This document shows positions 59,190 through 64,000 of a stretch of DNA of 64,000 nt, piece after piece (the stretch's first letter is position 1; each line of letters starts with the position of its first letter). The stretch lies in the NCBI RefSeq assembly GCF_013337115.1, contig NZ_SGWE01000004.1:1-64000 (forward strand), written 5' to 3'. A program made the position numbers and the translations under genes. Under the pieces are notes generated by a model. That model was not told where the DNA came from. It made no database searches and saw only the letters and a program-made list of their open reading frames with translations. The stretch comes from Deinococcus sp. JMULE3 (GTDB lineage Bacteria > Deinococcota > Deinococci > Deinococcales > Deinococcaceae).

Positions 59190-59350
59190 CCATCTAGGCC
59201 AATCGGCATGTTTAGATTGCTAATCATTGCGGAAATAACTGCAAATATCAGCTTGTGTTGCGCAATGCCCCCTGCGCTTTGACACGGTTCAGCAGCGAAG
59301 CGGTCACTTCCGACAATCCACGCCAGGACCACGGGGGTAGAGTGTCCGGC

Positions 59351-60040
59351 ATGTCCAGCCACCCTCCCCTGCGCGCCGTCCTGTTCGACCGGGACGACAC
59401 CATCGCCTTCACCGACCCTGGCGTGTACCGCGAGGCGGCCCTGTGGGGCCAGGAGACGTTCGGCATCGACGCCCGCACCTTCGGCGGTGCGCTGCGCGAG
59501 CAGTGGGACCGCCGCGCGATGGACTGGTGGGACCTGCGCACACCTGAACAGGAGGACGCCTTCTGGCACGCCTACGGGCAGGAACTCGCGGGCACCCTGG
59601 GCCTGACGGACGCGCAGATGGCGCGGCTGATGGACCGCTGGCCGTACGAGGCGTACATGAAACCCGTCCCGAACGCGCGGGCAGTCCTCGGGACGCTGCG
59701 CGAGCGGGGGCTGAAGGTGGGCGTGCTGAGCAACACCCTGCCGAGCATCGACCGGACGCTGCGCTTCGTGGGTCTGGACGATCTGGTGGACGCTGCTGTG
59801 GCGACCTGCTCGGTCGGCGTACACAAACCCGACCCCGGCGCGTACCGGCACGCCGCCGACGCGCTGGGCGTGCGTCCGGAGGAGGTGCTGTTCGTGGACG
59901 ACAAGATCGAGAACGTCGTGGCCGCCCGCGCGCTGGGCATGCACGCCCTGCTGATCGACCTGCGCGGCGAGCACCCGGACGCCATTCACGACCTCGCGCA
60001 GGTGCTGGAGGCCGTGGAGGGTCTGGACGTCGCGTGCTGA
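59351..60040 (+). CDS. HAD-superfamily hydrolase
   Basis: This 229-residue phosphatase has motif I VLFDRDDTIAFTD, motif II VGVLSNTLPS, motif III in VGVHKPDPGAYRHA and motif IV EVLFVDDKIENVVAARALG, a haloacid-dehalogenase/phosphoglycolate-type layout with a helical cap. The substrate is unknown. ATG 59351 has TAGAGT at 59338-59343, 7 bases upstream; an in-frame start at 59255 lies before that promoter. The 3' end overlaps the dipeptidase gene by 7 bases. Confidence 0.87.
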   Translation: MSSHPPLRAVLFDRDDTIAFTDPGVYREAALWGQETFGIDARTFGGALREQWDRRAMDWWDLRTPEQEDAFWHAYGQELAGTLGLTDAQMARLMDRWPYEAYMKPVPNARAVLGTLRERGLKVGVLSNTLPSIDRTLRFVGLDDLVDAAVATCSVGVHKPDPGAYRHAADALGVRPEEVLFVDDKIENVVAARALGMHALLIDLRGEHPDAIHDLAQVLEAVEGLDVAC

Positions 60041-61035
60041 TCGACGGGCACCTGCTGATCGATGGGCATCTGGACCTCGCGTTCAACGCCCTGAACGGCA
60101 GGGACCTGACCCTCCCGCTGGAGGCGCTGCGCGCGGCGGACCCCGTCGCGGACGAGACGGCCACCGTCACCCTGCCTGAACTGCGCGCGGCGGGCCTGCG
60201 CGTGTGCTTCGGGACGCTGTTCGCGCTGCCGCACGGGGCGGGCAGCCCCGGCGGGTACAGCGACCACGCGGGCGCGCGGGCGCAGGCGCTGGCGCAACTG
60301 GACGCGTACCACCGCTGGCAGGACGCCGGACTGGTGCGGCTGCTGTCCACCCGGTCGGAGGTCTCTGCGCACCTGCAGGCGCAGGACGGCCCGCTGGGCG
60401 TGGTGCTGCTGATGGAGGGCGCCGATCCCATCCGGGACGCCGGGGACCTGCCGTTCTGGGTCGAGCGGGGCGTGCGTGTCATCGGCCCCGCGTGGGGACG
60501 CACCCGCTACGCCGGGGGCACGGACGCGCCGGGACCCCTCACCCCGCAGGGGCGGGAGCTGGTGCAGGCCATGCGGGACCTGAACGTCACGCTGGACGCC
60601 TCGCACCTGGACGACGCGTCGTTCTGGGAGGCGGCCGAGATCGGACCGCAACTGATCGCCACGCACGCCAACAGCCGCGCCCTGGTGCCCGGCAACCGCC
60701 ACCTGACCGACGACATGGCCCGCGCGGTCGCGCAGGCGGGCGGGATGATCGGCCTGGTGTTCCTGAACCGGTTCATCCGCCCGCTGCCCGAGGGCAGCCT
60801 GGATTCCGTTCCCCTCTCGGAACTGGCCGCGCACGCCCGGCACTACGCGGCCCTGGTCGGCTGGGAGCACGTCGCGCTCGGCACGGATCTGGACGGGGGC
60901 TTCGGCGCAGAGAAGACCCCGGCGGGCGTGGACCGCTACGCGGACGTCCCCGCCTTCATGCAGGAACTGCCGGCCGGGGCGCGGGACGGCGTGGCCTGGG
61001 GGAACTGGGCGCGCTGGCTCACGCACCGGCTGTAA
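60034..61035 (+). CDS. Membrane dipeptidase family protein (M19)
   Basis: This is a 333-residue renal-dipeptidase-like zinc enzyme. The metal motif is DGHLDLAFNALNGRD, then LMEGADPI with the bridging Glu, DASHLDDASFWE and ATHANSRALVPGNRHLTDDMARA with two metal His, and GTDLDGGFG with the Asp. It probably cleaves D- or L-dipeptides. GTG 60034 overlaps the HAD gene by 7 bases. An 18-base near repeat makes the N-terminus read LIDGHLLIDGHLD. The 3' end overlaps the opposing gene by 17 bases. Confidence 0.88.
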   Translation: MLIDGHLLIDGHLDLAFNALNGRDLTLPLEALRAADPVADETATVTLPELRAAGLRVCFGTLFALPHGAGSPGGYSDHAGARAQALAQLDAYHRWQDAGLVRLLSTRSEVSAHLQAQDGPLGVVLLMEGADPIRDAGDLPFWVERGVRVIGPAWGRTRYAGGTDAPGPLTPQGRELVQAMRDLNVTLDASHLDDASFWEAAEIGPQLIATHANSRALVPGNRHLTDDMARAVAQAGGMIGLVFLNRFIRPLPEGSLDSVPLSELAAHARHYAALVGWEHVALGTDLDGGFGAEKTPAGVDRYADVPAFMQELPAGARDGVAWGNWARWLTHRL

Positions 61036-61684
61036 CGGCCTGCCCCCACGCGTGCCGCAGGTCCTCCGACGGGACGGCAGCGTGCGTCACGGCGTCCCCA
61101 CCCGCCACGTTCAGGAAGCGCCGGACCAGCTCGAATCCCAGCGCGTAGCCTCCCCAGCGGGGCAGGTCCTGCGCGGCGGACCCCATGAACCACGCGGGAT
61201 AGTCGTACGGACCGTCCAGCTGCGCCTGCGCCCGCCTCCACAGCCCGTCCAGGTCGCTGGTGGGGCGAGCGTACAGGGGCACCTCGCCGCGCTCCCCGGC
61301 CTCGAAGTGCAGGGCGAGCCCCTCGAACACCAGCGCGTCCAGCAGAGTACCCAGGCCTGCGTGCCGCCAGCGCCGCGCGTGGTGCAGTTCGTGCGCGAGC
61401 GTCGCGGGCAGTTCCCGCCGCCACCCCGCCCGGAACTCCGGACTGCCCGGCGTCACGGCCACGTGGACGCTGTGGCCGTCCGGGGCGTTCCCGACCAGTC
61501 CCGTCTCGGGGATCGTCCAGGGGCTGGCGTACAGCACGGCGTCCACGCCGTCCAGGGTCAGCCGGTCCGCGAGGCGCAGGAAGGCGCTCCGCCCGACCTC
61601 CTCGATCTGCGGGGCGAGGTCGGGCGGGAGCTGCCCCCCGGCGTTCAGCAGGTGGAATTGGTTGGGGCGGCGGTTCGGGCGCAT
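61019..61684 (-). CDS. DUF2268-like predicted zinc protease
   Basis: This 221-residue soluble protein has the motif LPATLAHELHHARRWRHAG (zinc HExxH, around residue 98) and VFEGLALHFEAGERGE with a further conserved Glu, as in DUF2268 proteins, a group of predicted Zn-dependent proteases. WGGYALGFELVRRFL near the C-terminus is also typical. No signal peptide is seen. ATG 61684 is preceded by a weak GAGG. The target is unknown. Confidence 0.75.
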   Translation of the reverse strand: MRPNRRPNQFHLLNAGGQLPPDLAPQIEEVGRSAFLRLADRLTLDGVDAVLYASPWTIPETGLVGNAPDGHSVHVAVTPGSPEFRAGWRRELPATLAHELHHARRWRHAGLGTLLDALVFEGLALHFEAGERGEVPLYARPTSDLDGLWRRAQAQLDGPYDYPAWFMGSAAQDLPRWGGYALGFELVRRFLNVAGGDAVTHAAVPSEDLRHAWGQAVTAGA

Positions 61685-61754
61685 CTGGCGTCCAGCCTCG
61701 CACGGGCCGGGGGGCGCGGCCAGCTGATCTGACCGTGCCCCCCTTGCGCGTGGG

Positions 61755-62957
61755 TTACTTGATGCCTTTTTCCATGGCCTTCACGGCCGTGTCGAGCAGC
61801 GCGGCGTAGTCCTGGGCGGGTTTCTGCACGCTGGCGTTCACGGCGTCGCTCCAGGGGCCCCAGACCTGGCCCATGGCGGGCACGTTGGGCATGGGGGTGC
61901 CGCCGCTGATGATCCGGCCGAAGCCCGCCACGACGGGGTTGCCTGCCAGTCGCAGGCGCACGCCGATGTTCACGGGAATGCGCCCGCCCGCCTGGTTGAA
62001 GGACAGTTGCGCGACGCTGGTGACCAGCCCCTCGGCGAACTGCGTGGCGGTGGCCTTCTGCGTACCGTAGGCGTTCAGCACGACGCCCTGCACGCCCACG
62101 AAGGGGCTCCACCTGCCGGTCGCGCCGGGGGGGGTGGGGACGCTCGTGATGCCGTAGTTGATGCCCGCCTTCTTGATGTCGCCCATGTCCCAGGGGCCGG
62201 TGACGATCATGGCGGCCTTACCGCTCAGGAACGCGGCCTTGACCTTGTCGCCGGTCATGCCGGTGGGCACGAGTTTCTCGCGGAAGCGCAGGTCGTTCAT
62301 GAGCGAGAGGGCCTTGCGGGCGCCGCTGTTGTTCAGGCCGATGTCGCGGACGTCCAGGGTGCCTGCCTGCTCGCCGAACACGTACGAGCCGTACGCGCTG
62401 AAGAACCCGTAGTTCATGTAGGCGTTGCTCAGGTCGGTCAGGAAGCCGTAGCGTCCGGCGGCGGCGTTGGTGTTCCTCTTTGCGGCCTTCAGGAAGTCCG
62501 CCCAGGTGAGGGGCGCGCTGGGGACGAGTTTCTTGTTGTACACCAGGGCGACGCTCTCGGCGAACATGGGCAGGCCGTACAGTTTCCCGCCGACGGTCAG
62601 GGCGCGGACGGTGGTCTGGTCGAATTCGCTGCGGCGGGAGGTGCTGCTCAGGGGTTCGATCACGCCCGCCTGGGCGAGCTGGCCGATGCGGTCCTGCGGG
62701 AGGGTGACGATCACGTCGGGGCCCTGGCCCTGCTTGGCGGTTTTCAGGAGCTGGTCGACGATCTTGTCGAGGGGGATGTTGACGACCTTGACGGTGTTGC
62801 CGCTGATGCCCTGGTAGGTCTTGATCTGGCTGCTGAGCCACGCGACCTCGGCCTTGTCGTTGAAGTGCGTCCAGACGGTGAGGGTGGCGGCGTGGGCGCT
62901 GCCCGTCAGGGCGCTGGTGGTCAGGGCGAGGGCGAGCAGGGTGAGGCGTCGGTTCAT
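61755..62957 (-). CDS. Sugar ABC transporter substrate-binding protein (maltose type)
   Basis: This 400-residue periplasmic binding protein of the MalE/SBP_bac_1 family has a signal peptide MNRRLTLLALALTTSALTGSAHA, then LTVWTHFND, GPDVIVTLPQDRIGQLAQAG, GLPMFAESVALVYNKKL and KAAMIVTGPWDMGDIKKAG. These suit a maltodextrin or trehalose binder. ATG 62957 has AGGAGA upstream; the longer upstream frame is the shadow of the NlpC gene. Permease genes are not in the window; the ATPase at 17073 could serve it. Confidence 0.92.
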   Translation of the reverse strand: MNRRLTLLALALTTSALTGSAHAATLTVWTHFNDKAEVAWLSSQIKTYQGISGNTVKVVNIPLDKIVDQLLKTAKQGQGPDVIVTLPQDRIGQLAQAGVIEPLSSTSRRSEFDQTTVRALTVGGKLYGLPMFAESVALVYNKKLVPSAPLTWADFLKAAKRNTNAAAGRYGFLTDLSNAYMNYGFFSAYGSYVFGEQAGTLDVRDIGLNNSGARKALSLMNDLRFREKLVPTGMTGDKVKAAFLSGKAAMIVTGPWDMGDIKKAGINYGITSVPTPPGATGRWSPFVGVQGVVLNAYGTQKATATQFAEGLVTSVAQLSFNQAGGRIPVNIGVRLRLAGNPVVAGFGRIISGGTPMPNVPAMGQVWGPWSDAVNASVQKPAQDYAALLDTAVKAMEKGIK

Positions 62958-63010
62958 GGGTTCTCCTGGGTGACGGGGAGGACGTCCCGGTCCGGGCGGA
63001 TCGGAATATT

Positions 63011-63024
63011 TGGAAAGGGTTCCA
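63011..63024. promoter_or_regulatory. Candidate operator upstream of the sugar-binding protein gene
   Basis: TGGAA-AGGG-TTCCA is a perfect dyad 54 bases before the start codon, in the promoter region, possibly for a sugar repressor. Confidence 0.4.
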
Positions 63025-63137
63025 TTCTGGCGACAGGCCGCCAATTGATTTATTGAAACGCCCGTCATTATCCGCCGTTCACGCGCCGTCCACCACTCCA
63101 CCCCCGCCGGGGGCACCCCTGTATTAGGCTGTGGCGC

Positions 63138-64000
63138 GTGACCACCCCGCCCCTTCCGGACGCCCGCACCCACGCGCGCGACCCGCACATGAAGATCGCC
63201 GAGGACGCCCTGCGCCCCCACCTGCCAGAACCCGGCTGGCGGTTCGTGACCCCGACCCCCGCGCACGCCGGAGAGGCTCGCCTGAGCCTGCGCGCCCACC
63301 CCGACCCCGACGCCGCGCAGGTCACCGAGGCGCTGCCCGGCGAACCCCTGCACCTCCTGTGGGAGAACGCCGGCGGCTGGGCGTACGTCCGCACCACGCA
63401 CGACCGTTACCTGGGCTGGGCCCGCGCAGGCGGCCTGCACACGCGCCCCTGGCAACCCGACCTGACCGTCACCGCCCGCCGCGCCCACGCGTACGCCGGG
63501 CCGAAGATCAGCCAGCCCATCCGCGCCGAACTCGCGTTCGGGACGAGGCTCGCCAGGGGCGGCGGCGACATCGTCACCGAGGACCACCGCCGCTGGGTGC
63601 CGGTCACCCTGCCCGGCGGCACGGACGCCTGGGTGCAGGAGGTGACCCTCGCCCCGCTGGAGGGCGACCTGCTGACGTTCGCCCTGGGCTTCCTGGACAC
63701 CCCCTACGTGTGGGGCGGGCGCAGCGCCTGGGGACTGGACTGCTCCGGCCTGACGCAGCTCGTGTACGGCGCGTTCGGCCGCCCCCTGCCGCGCGACGCG
63801 GACCAGCAGCAGGAGGCCCTCACGCCCGTCACGGAGGCGCAGCCCGGCGACCTGGCCTTCTTCCCCGGTCATGTCGGCCTGATGCTCGACGACCGGCGGA
63901 TGCTGCACGCGAACGCCACCCACATGCGCGTGACCATCGAGACGCTCGGCGATGGCGAGTACGGCACGCGCCTCCAGGCGGGCCTGAGCGGCTTCGGACG
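63138..64000 (+). CDS. NlpC/P60 family hydrolase with SH3-like domains, 3' end outside the window
   Basis: At least 287 residues are visible and no stop is reached. The N-terminal part contains two bacterial SH3-like segments (AHAGEARLSLRAHPDPDAAQ and VTARRAHAYAGPKISQP). The NlpC/P60 peptidase domain begins near residue 180 with the catalytic Cys in WGLDCSGLTQLVYGAFG and His in FFPGHVGLMLDD; HANATHMRV supplies the third site. It probably cleaves peptidoglycan stem peptides. No signal peptide is visible from GTG 63138, which has TAGGCT at 63125-63130. The later ATG 63189 is less likely. Confidence 0.88.
   Translation, partial: MTTPPLPDARTHARDPHMKIAEDALRPHLPEPGWRFVTPTPAHAGEARLSLRAHPDPDAAQVTEALPGEPLHLLWENAGGWAYVRTTHDRYLGWARAGGLHTRPWQPDLTVTARRAHAYAGPKISQPIRAELAFGTRLARGGGDIVTEDHRRWVPVTLPGGTDAWVQEVTLAPLEGDLLTFALGFLDTPYVWGGRSAWGLDCSGLTQLVYGAFGRPLPRDADQQQEALTPVTEAQPGDLAFFPGHVGLMLDDRRMLHANATHMRVTIETLGDGEYGTRLQAGLSGFG

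Overview
The window is GC-rich, gene-dense bacterial chromosome and looks like a Deinococcus species. Three things point there: the gene content (RecQ with C-terminal HRDC repeats, UvrD, UvrC, a BshB/MshB-like PIG-L deacetylase, a ForCE-type formate dehydrogenase), the G/C-ending codon use, and above all promoter architecture. At 27 gene starts a TANNNT hexamer lies only 6-9 bases before the start codon, with no room for a ribosome binding site. This is the leaderless mRNA layout known from Deinococcus. No rRNA, tRNA, CRISPR array, prophage or complete insertion sequence was seen. Genus is an inference; no search was run.

Layout. 1-4 kb: end of a class III aminotransferase, a membrane protein and recQ. 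4.1-10.3 kb: a formate module (44-residue membrane peptide, OFA-family transporter, FdhD, DUF1641 subunit, molybdopterin formate dehydrogenase). 10.4-16.7 kb: CDF metal transporter, uvrD, AI-2E-type permease, amino-acid ABC permease and binding protein. 17-21.6 kb: sugar ABC ATPase, a broken cytidine deaminase, a CNNM/CorC protein and a YhdH-type reductase. 22-28.4 kb: a degenerate polysaccharide deacetylase, carboxylesterase, holA, a Ser/Thr kinase, a secreted hydrolase and an acyltransferase. 28.4-38.5 kb: tyrA, TauE, HAD and PhzF proteins, an SDR/AMP-ligase pair, pheA, amidase and minC. 38.5-45.5 kb: S1 protein, PIG-L deacetylase, a tightly overlapped parA-RHH-HEAGH-gluQRS operon, trpBA and a PAP2 phosphatase. 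45.6-57.1 kb: uvrC, two alpha/beta hydrolases, hisS-aspS, a diacylglycerol kinase, a divergent tyrosine recombinase/HNH pair and lnt. 57.2-64 kb: phosphoesterase, class V aminotransferase, HAD, dipeptidase, DUF2268-like protein, sugar-binding protein and the start of an NlpC/P60 hydrolase.

How the genes fit together. Aromatic amino acid synthesis is represented by tyrA, pheA and trpBA at separate sites. Formate import, oxidation and cofactor sulfuration sit together. Several operons use 4-base stop/start overlaps (GTGA, TTGA, ATGA).

Main oddities. (1) A 34-bp palindromic element with identical internal spacing occurs three times, twice flanking the alpha/beta hydrolase pair and once beside the SDR/AMP-ligase operon. 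(2) There are two MITE-like intergenic elements with matching terminal inverted repeats and a shared 20-bp core. (3) Cytidine deaminase is broken by a 31-bp direct repeat. (4) Three genes, and perhaps a fourth, each read as if one base is missing from a G or C run. This may be sequence error rather than gene decay.
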